64,000 nt of DNA, taken from Saprospiraceae bacterium. GTDB lineage: Bacteria; Bacteroidota; Bacteroidia; Chitinophagales; Saprospiraceae. The notes under the pieces were generated by a model that saw only the letters and a program-made list of their open reading frames with translations, did not search any database and was not told the origin of the DNA. The stretch lies in NCBI GenBank assembly GCA_016714895.1, contig JADKBV010000011.1:868001-932000 (forward strand). Reading direction: 5' to 3'. Shown here one piece after another: positions 18,106 to 26,789 of this stretch. Every line of letters starts with the position of its first letter. The stretch's first letter is position 1. A program made the translations under genes and the position numbers.

Positions 18106-19689
18106 TTATTTAAACTGAGCTGCGATTTCTCCTCCTACTCTTTTCAAAGTATTCAGAATTTCGTCATCCAATTTACCTTTTCTGATGGCTTCAAGCGTTG
18201 CTGATTCATTTCTTTCCAAAGTCATCAGGTAAATATCCTCAAATTCTCTGATTTTGTCAACAGGAACATTTCTCAACAATCCCTGCGTACCAAGATAAAT
18301 GATAGCCACCTGTTTTTCAACAGATACCGGAGAGTATTGAGGCTGTTTCAGAATTTCAACGTTTCTTTTACCTTTTTCCAAAACAGATAAGGTAGCTGCA
18401 TCCAGGTCAGAACCAAATTTTGCAAAAGCTTCCAATTCTCTGTATTGTGCCTGATCAAGTTTCAGGGTACCTGCTACTTTTTTCATGGATTTGATCTGAG
18501 CGTTACCACCCACCCTTGAAACCGAGATACCTACGTTGATCGCCGGTCTGATACCTGCATTAAACAAGTTTGATTCAAGGAAGATCTGACCGTCCGTGAT
18601 AGAAATTACGTTGGTAGGAATATAAGCGGATACGTCACCAGCTTGTGTTTCAATGATCGGCAAAGCCGTCAAAGAACCACCACCTTTTACGATACCTGCA
18701 TTTTTCAAAGAATCAGGTAAATCGTTCATGCTTTGGGCAATTTTATCGTTGTTGATAACTTTTGCAGCCCTTTCAAGCAATCTTGAGTGAAGGTAAAAAA
18801 CGTCACCCGGATAAGCCTCTCTTCCCGGAGGTCTTTTTAACAACAAAGAAACCTCACGATATGCTACCGCTTGTTTTGACAAGTCATCATAAATAATCAA
18901 AGCCGGTCTTCCGGTATCTCTGAAATATTCACCGATAGCTGCTCCTGCGAAAGGTGCATAAAACTGTAGTGGAGCAGGATCTGACGCCGATGCTGTTACA
19001 ATCGTTGTATAAGCCATAGCTCCACCTTCTTCAAGCGATCTCATCACCTGAGCTACAGTGGATGCTTTTTGTCCTGAAGCTACATAAATACAGTAAACCG
19101 GCTCACCTCTTTCGTAAAATTCTTTTTGATTGATGATGGTGTCGATAGCGATAGCCGTTTTACCGGTTTGTCTGTCACCAATGATCAACTCCCTTTGTCC
19201 TCTTCCGATTGGAATCATAGAGTCAATCGCTTTGATACCTGTCTGAAGAGGTTCGGTGACCGGTTGTCTGTAAATAACTCCCGGAGCTCTTCTTTCAAGA
19301 GGCATTTCATATTTTGTTCCCTGAATAGGACCTTTTCCATCGATAGGCTCTCCAAGCGGATTAACAACCCTTCCGACAAAACCTTCTCCTACCTGGATAG
19401 AAGCAATACGGTTGGTACGTCTGACGACAGAACCTTCTTTGATTCCGGCACCGGAACCCAAAAGGACCACACCCACATTGTCTTCCTCAAGATTTAATAC
19501 AATTGCCTGAACGCCGTTTTCAAATTCGACCAATTCTCCGGCTTGAGCTTTTGACAAACCGTAAACACGGGCGATACCATCTCCTACCTGAAGTACAGAA
19601 CCTACTTCTTCCAGTTCTGCTTCTGTTTTGAATCCTGATAATTGTTGCTTGAGGATTGCGGATATTTCATCTGGTTTTACATCAACCAT
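18106..19689 (-). CDS. atpA: ATP synthase F1 alpha subunit
   Basis: A 527-residue regulatory nucleotide-binding subunit. Walker A GDRQTGKTAIAIDTI lies near residues 171-185, and LIIYDDLSKQAVAYR and the PPGREAYPGDVFYLHSR block are the classic alpha signatures. The C-terminal LKRVGGEIAAQFK completes a full-length protein. It is in the operon between atpH and atpG. Confidence 0.98.
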   Translation of the reverse strand: MVDVKPDEISAILKQQLSGFKTEAELEEVGSVLQVGDGIARVYGLSKAQAGELVEFENGVQAIVLNLEEDNVGVVLLGSGAGIKEGSVVRRTNRIASIQVGEGFVGRVVNPLGEPIDGKGPIQGTKYEMPLERRAPGVIYRQPVTEPLQTGIKAIDSMIPIGRGQRELIIGDRQTGKTAIAIDTIINQKEFYERGEPVYCIYVASGQKASTVAQVMRSLEEGGAMAYTTIVTASASDPAPLQFYAPFAGAAIGEYFRDTGRPALIIYDDLSKQAVAYREVSLLLKRPPGREAYPGDVFYLHSRLLERAAKVINNDKIAQSMNDLPDSLKNAGIVKGGGSLTALPIIETQAGDVSAYIPTNVISITDGQIFLESNLFNAGIRPAINVGISVSRVGGNAQIKSMKKVAGTLKLDQAQYRELEAFAKFGSDLDAATLSVLEKGKRNVEILKQPQYSPVSVEKQVAIIYLGTQGLLRNVPVDKIREFEDIYLMTLERNESATLEAIRKGKLDDEILNTLKRVGGEIAAQFK

Positions 19690-19711
19690 AGTACTTAATT
19701 TTAATATTTTA

Positions 19712-20272
19712 TTAAATGGCTTTTATATACTCGTTGTCTAAAAATTCTTTTTTCAATTGGGCAAGTTTATGTTTTACACTTGCATCATACAGGTTATCAC
19801 CGATCTGAACGATATAGCCTCCGATGATTTCCGGATCCACTTTTTTTATAAATTCAATACTGTCAGCGGTAATTGTTGTTTTCAGAAGTTTATCTTTGAT
19901 TTCATTGAGTTGTACATCAGATATTTCTGATGCTGTCGTAAGATGGACGACCGAAATCTTTTTCAGTTTTTTATACTGGTTCATAAATTCCGTCGTTATC
20001 TCCGGAAGGTACATTTCCCGTCCCTTGGTGACAATGATATCAAAAAATGCCCGGGTAGTAGTTGACACTTTACCTTCAAAAAGCGATTTAAAGATGCTGT
20101 GTTTTTTTGTAGCGTTGATGATAGGGCTCTTTAATAACAAATAAAGGTCTCTGTTGCTCACCATTTTCTGAAAAAGCAACATATCCTGATGAATGGTTTC
20201 CAATTCATTTCGTTCGACAGCCAGATCCAGCAGGGACTTGGCATATCTGGACGAGATTCTGGTGATTGACAT
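19712..20272 (-). CDS. atpH: ATP synthase delta subunit
   Basis: The 186-residue peripheral-stalk subunit joining F1 to subunit b. It begins with ITRISSRYAKSLLDLA and ends with the DPEIIGGYIVQIGDNLYDASVK block typical of OSCP/delta. The length is normal. It is flanked by atpF and atpA in the conserved order. Confidence 0.95.
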   Translation of the reverse strand: MSITRISSRYAKSLLDLAVERNELETIHQDMLLFQKMVSNRDLYLLLKSPIINATKKHSIFKSLFEGKVSTTTRAFFDIIVTKGREMYLPEITTEFMNQYKKLKKISVVHLTTASEISDVQLNEIKDKLLKTTITADSIEFIKKVDPEIIGGYIVQIGDNLYDASVKHKLAQLKKEFLDNEYIKAI

Positions 20273-20305
20273 ACGATCTATTTTTGAAGAACGTTAAAGT
20301 TCTGA

Positions 20306-20818
20306 TTAATTCAAATTCATGTCTTTGATAAGGTTGTTGACAAAACCATCATGTTCTGCCTGACCTTTCAATTCTTTTTTTAATACTTTTTCTGCAATTT
20401 GTGTTGCCAGATTTCCGATTTCATTTTTAACCTCGATCATGGCAGCCTTTTTATGGTTATCAATTTCGTGCATGGCATTATGCATGATTTTGGAAGCTTC
20501 TTCTTTGGCTTTCAGTTTAGCCTCAGTGATGATGGATGCTTTTGCTTCTTTGGCTTCCATAAGAATTTTTGCTCTTTCTTCTCTTGCCTCTGCCAATAAT
20601 TTTTCGTTTTCAGCCTTCATATTAGCCATTTCTTCTTTAGCTATTTTGGCCTGATCCAATGCACTCTGAATGTCTTCTTCTCTTTTTGCCAAGGCACCGG
20701 CTATGGGTTTCAAAGCATATTTTGCCATGATGTACCAGAAAATTACGAAAATAACCAATGACCATATAGCCAGACCCGGTGTCGGCTGAAAAGGAGTAAA
20801 TGTCAATAAATTAATCAT
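20306..20818 (-). CDS. atpF: ATP synthase Fo subunit b
   Basis: A 170-residue peripheral-stalk subunit with one N-terminal membrane helix (about 17-36, WSLVIFVIFWYIMAK) and a long charged coiled coil rich in Ala, Glu and Lys. The length and heptad character match subunit b. It is separated from atpE by an unusually long gap (about 220 nt) that contains a hairpin. Confidence 0.95.
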   Translation of the reverse strand: MINLLTFTPFQPTPGLAIWSLVIFVIFWYIMAKYALKPIAGALAKREEDIQSALDQAKIAKEEMANMKAENEKLLAEAREERAKILMEAKEAKASIITEAKLKAKEEASKIMHNAMHEIDNHKKAAMIEVKNEIGNLATQIAEKVLKKELKGQAEHDGFVNNLIKDMNLN

Positions 20819-20970
20819 GTCTGTTAAGAATATTATTTAAAAAAAACGTGATTCTGAAGGTTATGAATTGCCATCAGGCAATGAATGATTTATGTACTAT
20901 CTGACAAACTTTTGAAAGTCTGTTGATCGTTTCAATTTTTTATTTTTAAAATTCCGTTGAATTTTATTTC

Positions 20971-21020
20971 AAAAGAAAGAAGATTGCTCCGCCAACCGCA
21001 TTGCAATCTTTCTTTTTTTT
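20971..21020 (-). promoter_or_regulatory. Stem-loop between atpE and atpF
   Basis: GATTGC (20982-20987) pairs with GCAATC (21003-21008), extended by flanking A/G-rich and T/C-rich arms with a small bulge. It lies inside the operon just after the atpE stop. It could act as a partial terminator or mRNA stabiliser that raises c-subunit expression relative to b and the F1 subunits. Confidence 0.55.
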
Positions 21021-21041
21021 AACCATTTAAGGTTTGCATGA

Positions 21042-21248
21042 TTACGCCATAAGGATAGAAAGAAGAATCGCGATCAGAGCAGCACCTTCGATGAAGGCTG
21101 CCATGATGATCATACCTGATCTGATGTCACCTGAAGCTTCAGGTTGTCTTGCGATTGCTTCCATAGCCTTACCACCTACCATACCGATTCCTAATCCAGC
21201 TCCGATAACCGCTAATCCGGCTCCTAATGCTGCTAATGTTCCTGTCAT
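21042..21248 (-). CDS. atpE: ATP synthase Fo subunit c
   Basis: A 68-residue proteolipid with two membrane helices joined by the polar loop ARQPEASGD. The ion-binding carboxylate is Glu54 in AAFIEGAAL. The first helix (GLAVIGAGLGIGMVGG) lacks the Gln seen in sodium-specific rings, so proton coupling is more likely. It lies between atpB and atpF. Confidence 0.97.
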   Translation of the reverse strand: MTGTLAALGAGLAVIGAGLGIGMVGGKAMEAIARQPEASGDIRSGMIIMAAFIEGAALIAILLSILMA

Positions 21249-21288
21249 GATTTAGTATTTATATGGATTAAAAATAAAAATTCAAAAA

Positions 21289-22521
21289 TTAAGCATGACC
21301 GTGACCATGTTCGTGTTCATGATCGTGGTGATGTTCTTCTGTCGCTGCACCAATAAAAGATGCGGTCAGAATGGTAAAAACAAATGCCTGAACAAATGCT
21401 ACAATAACTTCGATAGCCATCATAAACATCGTCAAAGGAACAGATACCACAGAACCAACCACGCTACCTCCCAGGCTTTCGCCGGATTTACCGAATATAA
21501 AGATTAATCCGATAAAACTCAGGATCGCAATGTGCCCTGCTGAAATGTTACCTGCCAAACGAAGCATTAGGGTCAATGGTTTGATAAACAATCCCATAAC
21601 TTCTACAAATGCAAGCAATATTTTGATGGGTCCCGGTACTCCCGGCATCCAGAATATGTGTCCCCAATAATGTTTGTTGCCATTGACATTAACGATAATA
21701 AATACCAGAACTGCCAAAACCATGGTTACCGACAAACTTCCTGTAACGTTGACACTACCTAAAAACGGGATTTGTCCCCAAAGATTCAGACCCAATATAA
21801 AGAAAAACACACTTAGTAAAAACGGCAAAAATATTGGATATTTTTTACCGATAAATGGAACAGCTACCTCGTCTCTGATAAACAAAACCATAGGCTCGAT
21901 AACATTCTGTATTCCTTTTGGTGCTTTGTTTGGGTTCTTTTTGTATGCATTGGCAGCAGATATAAACAGCCACAACAAAAAGAGAGATACCAGAATCATT
22001 GAGACCACATTTTTAGTGATTGAAAAATCATAAAATGATGTGATGCCTCCTCCAAGTACACCACCGTCTAATGTTGATCTGGCATCTAATCTGTATTTCG
22101 TTCCGTTGAAATTTACATAATATACATCTTTGTCTTTTCCGCCGTTATTTTCAAGTTCATGTTCAAAACCCTGAACTTCCACAGATCCTTCTGCCGGGAA
22201 TGTCGGGTCCGTCACTCTGTATATGGATCCGTGATGTAATACAAAACCATTGTACGCATGATGACCATCTTCATGATGTCCCGGATGAAAATGACCCGAA
22301 GAAAACATATCCCAACCTTTTTCAGGAACGTACACAATAACCGGAAGTGGCAATGTCACGCCGATTCCATCCAGAATAGTGTATACATTACCATCACTGA
22401 TGTGGTGAATAGCCGTACCCGCAGGGTCGAAAGCCTGACCATGTCCTTCACCTCCTCCTGCAAACCCTTTGTTTAGGTTCGTGAGTAAAAGGAAAAAAGC
22501 AATTAATATATGATACTTCAT
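21289..22521 (-). CDS. atpB: ATP synthase Fo subunit a with exported N-terminal extension
   Basis: I choose the internal ATG at 22521, which gives a proper signal peptide (MKYHILIAFFLLLTNL, ending near KGFA); the longer frame adds 32 unlikely residues. The mature protein has an extra-cytoplasmic domain of about 150-170 residues, rich in His and Gly, before the membrane core. The core has the essential Arg in LMLRLAGNISAGH and the final helix IEVIVAFVQAFVFTIL. The C-terminus is His-rich. This extended form is typical of Bacteroidota subunit a. Confidence 0.93.
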   Translation of the reverse strand: MKYHILIAFFLLLTNLNKGFAGGGEGHGQAFDPAGTAIHHISDGNVYTILDGIGVTLPLPVIVYVPEKGWDMFSSGHFHPGHHEDGHHAYNGFVLHHGSIYRVTDPTFPAEGSVEVQGFEHELENNGGKDKDVYYVNFNGTKYRLDARSTLDGGVLGGGITSFYDFSITKNVVSMILVSLFLLWLFISAANAYKKNPNKAPKGIQNVIEPMVLFIRDEVAVPFIGKKYPIFLPFLLSVFFFILGLNLWGQIPFLGSVNVTGSLSVTMVLAVLVFIIVNVNGNKHYWGHIFWMPGVPGPIKILLAFVEVMGLFIKPLTLMLRLAGNISAGHIAILSFIGLIFIFGKSGESLGGSVVGSVVSVPLTMFMMAIEVIVAFVQAFVFTILTASFIGAATEEHHHDHEHEHGHGHA

Positions 22522-22988
22522 GTGCAAATTGACTTCAATTAGATGAAAACCATTCGAAATGTTCCTGAAAAAAACGTCAAAAAAACGTCTCTTTTTATCT
22601 GATTTCGTCGGTTGCAACGCTCTTATAACGCTGCTTTTACAAACTTTTTCAAATTCGGCACAAAGGTATAAAAAGGTATGCGAAGAAAGTATAAAAAACG
22701 GGAAAATATTTGAAAAAAGAACATAATTTTTCTGATTTGGAAAAACTTTATTCTGAAAAACCCAACTTAATTACATTTTCATGAAATGAAATGATCGTTT
22801 TTATGACATTAGGCAAATATAATTTTATCAAATTCTCAAAAGTTGCAAATTCATTATCAATATTATAAATCATGATTTTTTATCATAAATCAGGCAATAA
22901 CTTCCATTTTTGCATAAACTTCTGTAAGAATATCGTAATTTTAGCCAAAATTGTGTGATTCACCGACAAATACGATGTTTCAAAAGAT
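22522..22988. promoter_or_regulatory. Divergent control region of the ATP synthase operon
   Basis: No gene is seen here. On the minus strand TACCTTTG (plus 22661-22668) matches the Bacteroidota -7 element, which would give atpB a leader of roughly 130 nt. The rest is AT-rich and serves the divergent gene at 22989. A TTTCATGAAA palindrome near 22787 is of unknown use. Confidence 0.45.
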
Positions 22989-24272
22989 ATGAAAAGTATA
23001 TTAACAGGTTCATTACGGGTTTTTATCATGCTGCTGTTATTTACCTGTCTGACAGATACAAGCGCTTCAGATATTTTGCAACAAGGGATTCCAAAAACTT
23101 CGGTTCCGAACGACTCACTCCGTTTTGTCATCCGGCATCTTACCCACAAAGATGCGGAATTTTCAAATCTGACAATCATTAACTTCAAAGGTAAAGTAAT
23201 CAAAACCTTCGATGATTGTTATATGATGAGACAGGATATTAATTGCCTGAATTTTCCGGGAGCAAGATTGTATGTTTTTTCGCAGGAAAACCAAAAATTT
23301 TATTCCGTTGACAGAAATGGTTTGTCTGTGGATTTGTCACACAAATATAAGTATGTGGAAGATATGGGAGAAGGATTTGTTGTTTTGTATCCTGTTGATA
23401 AAAATGAAGGTTACGAAATAGTAAATAAAAACGGACAACTTATTTTGAAAGATACAGACATAACAAAATGGACCAAATTTGTCAGAGGAAATGCCTTGTT
23501 AAAACGCAATTACAATTGGGAAATCATTGATTCATTTGGAAAAACAAAATTTACTTTTGATGATTGGGTAGACCTGAACGACATGGTGTATGTGGGTAAT
23601 CAACATGACGGATTTATTCGGGTTAAAGACGGAAGTGGCAGCTATTTTTATGTTGATGCCTCCGGAAAAACCATTCTTGACCTGACAGAAGTGTTGCCCC
23701 GCATTCTCATAAAAACTGCCGGTATGATCTGTGACGGTATTTGTATAGTGAAATATAACGAAGCCGGAAAACAAAATGAAACGTTTGCATATATTGATAC
23801 AATCGGGAATATCATCTGGAAATCAACAAATGAAACAGGACTTGGAACCGGAAATTTTAAAAATGGTATAGCTCTTATAAAATATGATGCTGCTGACCCT
23901 GAAAAACTATGGGAAGAGGCCCAAAAAAATGGAAAAACCAGTTACTCTGTGCCGGTAGCTTCAAAATATATCAACAGGGAAGGGCAAGAAATCACGAACC
24001 AGGATCAAAAACTGAATATTTTGTATACCAAAGGAAATCTGGCTTTGGTAGCCACCTCATTACAAACCTTCGATAACAGAATGAATTGTTTTGGAATTTA
24101 TGATTTACACAAAAAAAAGTTTGTTTTCACCTCTGAATGGCCCATCAACTACTTTGATGAACACATCATCATTGTCAATCAAAACAAAGTTTACCAGCGA
24201 GAAAACGATACAGCCTCTGAAACCTTACGCATCTATAATTATAAAAAGAAGATTATCTGGAAGGCATTGTGA
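22989..24272 (+). CDS. Secreted WG-repeat-like protein
   Basis: A 427-residue protein with a signal peptide (hydrophobic core about 11-24, ending near TSASD). The mature part contains repeated units of the form Y-x-I/V-x-x-x-G-K/Q, such as YEIVNKNGQLIL, WEIIDSFGKTKF, YFYVDASGKTIL and FAYIDTIGNIIW, which resemble WG (KWG) repeats and suggest a beta-propeller-like surface or periplasmic protein. I recognise no catalytic motif. It is divergent from atpB and stands alone. Family assignment is by repeat pattern only. Confidence 0.65.
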   Translation: MKSILTGSLRVFIMLLLFTCLTDTSASDILQQGIPKTSVPNDSLRFVIRHLTHKDAEFSNLTIINFKGKVIKTFDDCYMMRQDINCLNFPGARLYVFSQENQKFYSVDRNGLSVDLSHKYKYVEDMGEGFVVLYPVDKNEGYEIVNKNGQLILKDTDITKWTKFVRGNALLKRNYNWEIIDSFGKTKFTFDDWVDLNDMVYVGNQHDGFIRVKDGSGSYFYVDASGKTILDLTEVLPRILIKTAGMICDGICIVKYNEAGKQNETFAYIDTIGNIIWKSTNETGLGTGNFKNGIALIKYDAADPEKLWEEAQKNGKTSYSVPVASKYINREGQEITNQDQKLNILYTKGNLALVATSLQTFDNRMNCFGIYDLHKKKFVFTSEWPINYFDEHIIIVNQNKVYQRENDTASETLRIYNYKKKIIWKAL

Positions 24273-24857
24273 TGGTATAATGAAGTTTTTATAATAATAT
24301 ACAGAAGTTTTTAAACTTCAGCTATATGTTAGATTTAATTACAAATCTGATTACAAAGAAAAAACAGAACATGCTGTATGATTTTTTTTTGTCCTTATGC
24401 CAAGAGGTGACTGATTGAGACAATTTCAAAAGAAATCAAAACATTGACAAATCTCCTTTACTGAAGTCACATCTCAAAAGTAGTGAAATGAAGATTGCAG
24501 ACATGTAGCATGTTTGGTTGTCAAATTCATGAAAATTGGTTTAAAAATGAAACCGACGGGATTTTGGCATCAAAAAATCATAAAATAATACCATTTTGTT
24601 CAAAAAAGATCCGATTCTGATGGTGTTTTAGATATGTAGTATATGAATTAAACACAACTTTATAAAAAGAAGTAAACAATAATTTGCCTGTTTTGAAAAA
24701 CAAATTATAAATTTGCATTATTTATAAAAATTTCATTTTAAACAGGGTAATGGGTTTTTTCTAAAAAATGTTATTTCAGATTCAATTTGAAAAAAAATAT
24801 AACAAACATTCATAGGGGGAATCTCCGAACATAAACATCTATAAGTTGTAAAAGTCA
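24273..24857 (+). promoter_or_regulatory. Intergenic region with promoter of the H-NOX signalling operon
   Basis: No gene is seen in 585 bp. TTTG (24683-24686) and TAAATTTG (24708-24715), 21 bp apart, match the Bacteroidota -33/-7 consensus, implying a start near 24722 and a leader of about 135 nt. A short GAAGTTT-TT-AAACTTC palindrome lies at 24304-24319. The TTCCAT-N3-ATGGAA motif found before the EPS genes is absent here. Confidence 0.5.
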
Positions 24858-26234
24858 ATGATCGGGATGAAATCAAAAAATATTCCATTTAAAATTTTTG
24901 TGGTAGAAGACGATCCCTGGTACGGGCAGATAATTATTCACCATTTGAGTATGAATCCGGATTATGATTTGGAACTGTTCAAAACGGGAAAGTCCTTATT
25001 GGAAAATGTTTTCAAAAAACCGGATTTGGTATGTATGGATTTTGGGTTGCCTGATATGAGTGGTGACAAACTGCTCAAAGAAATCAAGGCCCGCGACAAA
25101 AATCTTCCTGTGATAGTGATCAGTGCTCAGGAAGAAATCAGTGTGGCAGTAGAATTACTCAAGGCAGGCGCCAAAGATTATATAATCAAAGACGACCATA
25201 CAAAAGATCAGCTTTGGAAATCCATCATCAACATCCGCGAAAATCTTAATTTACGACAGGAAGTTGAAGAACTTAAAGAACAATTAGGTCAAAAATACAG
25301 TTTTGAAAGCAGCATCATCGGCCAGAGTGATGCCATTAAAAAAACCTTTCATTTGCTGCAAAAAGCGGTCAATTCCAATATTAATATTTCCATCACAGGG
25401 GAAACGGGTACCGGCAAGGAAGTATATGCCAAAGCTATTCATTTCAATAGTGATCGTCGGAAAAAGCCATTTGTTGCGGTTAATATGGGAGCGATCCCTC
25501 AGGAATTGGCAGAATCAGAATTGTTTGGTCATGAAAAAGGAGCATTTACGGGAGCCGCCAGTACAAAAATCGGTAAATTTGAAGAAGCCCAGGGTGGCAC
25601 TTTGTTTTTGGATGAAATCGGAGAGTTGGATTTGTCCATACAAAGTAAACTTCTGAGGGTGGTACAGGAAAGAGAGGTGATAAGAGTAGGAGGTAATAAA
25701 CCCATAAAAGTGGATATCCGACTGATCTCTGCCACACACAAAAATATGATAGAAGAAGTCAAAGCCGGTCGTTTCCGGGAAGATCTGTTTTTCAGGATAG
25801 TTGGTTTGCCAATCGAACTTCCACCATTAAGAGATCGGGGCAATGATGTGATCATTCTGGCCAAACATTTTATAGATAAGTTTGCCAAAAATAATCAATC
25901 AAAACCATTAACATTAAACGAACCTGCCAAAACCAAACTTAGGAAATATACCTGGCCGGGAAATGTTCGGGAACTCAAAGCTGTTATTGATTTGGCATGT
26001 GTCATGTCGGATGATCGTGAGATCAAAACTGAGGATCTGAGTTTTTATCAATTAGGAGAAACAAAACCATACTCTTCCGGCGAAAAAACCTTAAAAGAAT
26101 TTGAAATAGAAATCATCGGATCTTATCTGAAAAAATACAATGAAAATGTAGTTTTTGTTGCTGAAAAACTTGATATCGGAAAATCTAAGATTTATAACAT
26201 GATCAAAAGCGGAGAAATAAAATTAAAACAATAG
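24858..26234 (+). CDS. Sigma-54-dependent response regulator (NtrC family)
   Basis: A 458-residue protein with three domains. The receiver domain (about 10-125) has the acidic pair in VVEDD and phospho-acceptor Asp near 60 in CMDFGLPDMSG. The AAA+ domain (about 148-380) has Walker A GETGTGKE near 180 and the sigma-54 contact loop GAFTGA near 227. A C-terminal Fis-type helix-turn-helix (AEKLDIGKSKIYNMI) binds DNA. It activates RNA polymerase holding sigma-54. The H-NOX gene follows after 3 nt and the kinase after that, so it is the probable output of that sensor. ATG 24867 is an alternative start. Confidence 0.95.
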   Translation: MIGMKSKNIPFKIFVVEDDPWYGQIIIHHLSMNPDYDLELFKTGKSLLENVFKKPDLVCMDFGLPDMSGDKLLKEIKARDKNLPVIVISAQEEISVAVELLKAGAKDYIIKDDHTKDQLWKSIINIRENLNLRQEVEELKEQLGQKYSFESSIIGQSDAIKKTFHLLQKAVNSNINISITGETGTGKEVYAKAIHFNSDRRKKPFVAVNMGAIPQELAESELFGHEKGAFTGAASTKIGKFEEAQGGTLFLDEIGELDLSIQSKLLRVVQEREVIRVGGNKPIKVDIRLISATHKNMIEEVKAGRFREDLFFRIVGLPIELPPLRDRGNDVIILAKHFIDKFAKNNQSKPLTLNEPAKTKLRKYTWPGNVRELKAVIDLACVMSDDREIKTEDLSFYQLGETKPYSSGEKTLKEFEIEIIGSYLKKYNENVVFVAEKLDIGKSKIYNMIKSGEIKLKQ

Positions 26235-26237
26235 TGC

Positions 26238-26789
26238 ATGTACGGTATAGTAAATAAATCTATCGAAGAATTAGTAGTTGCTAATTATGGACAAGAAAAA
26301 TGGGAAGACATCAAGGCCAAAAGCAATATTAATATCGAATACTTCATCAGCAACGAAAGTTATGATGACGATGTCACCTATAAACTTGCAGGTACTATCG
26401 CTCAGGAACTTAGTGTCAGTGTGGACGATGTTTTGAAACTTTTTGGAGAGTGGTGGATCCTTCATACCGGCAAAAATCACTACGGTTATTTGCTGGAAAG
26501 TGGCGGAGACAATTTTAGGACATTTATGCTCAATCTCCCTTCCTTTCACAACAGAGTCATGATGATGTATCCCAAACTAACCCCACCGGAATTTAAGGTT
26601 TCCAACGTCGAAGAAAGGTCCCTGCATTTACATTATTTTTCAAAAAGAAAAGGACTCACTGTATTTGTTTATGGTTTAATGTCAGGTTTGGGAAAGTTTT
26701 TTAATGCGAATGTAACCACTCAACACCTGGAATCTATCCAAGGTGAAAACACACACGAAATTATTAAAGTCGTATGGGAAATTCAATAA
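26238..26789 (+). CDS. H-NOX haem-based gas sensor
   Basis: A 183-residue haem-NO/O2-binding (HNOB) protein starting MYGIVNKSIEELV, as the family does. The proximal ligand is His104 in LPSFHNRV, and the haem-propionate motif Y-x-S-x-R is at 133-137 (YFSKR). By eye, the position of the distal Tyr140 of the O2-binding Thermoanaerobacter protein is occupied by Val142, which argues for a NO-selective sensor. Stand-alone H-NOX proteins signal through partner kinases. The kinase start lies inside this gene (16-nt overlap), and a sigma-54 regulator lies directly upstream. Confidence 0.95.
   Translation: MYGIVNKSIEELVVANYGQEKWEDIKAKSNINIEYFISNESYDDDVTYKLAGTIAQELSVSVDDVLKLFGEWWILHTGKNHYGYLLESGGDNFRTFMLNLPSFHNRVMMMYPKLTPPEFKVSNVEERSLHLHYFSKRKGLTVFVYGLMSGLGKFFNANVTTQHLESIQGENTHEIIKVVWEIQ

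Noticed and set aside
24304..24319. GAAGTTT-TT-AAACTTC palindrome as a terminator of the WG-repeat gene.
   Set aside because: There is no T tract after it and only a 2-nt loop; its role is unclear.
24561..24580. TTTTGGCATC before the regulator operon as a sigma-54 promoter.
   Set aside because: The required G at the -12 position is absent and there is no palindrome upstream; a -33/-7 type promoter fits better.
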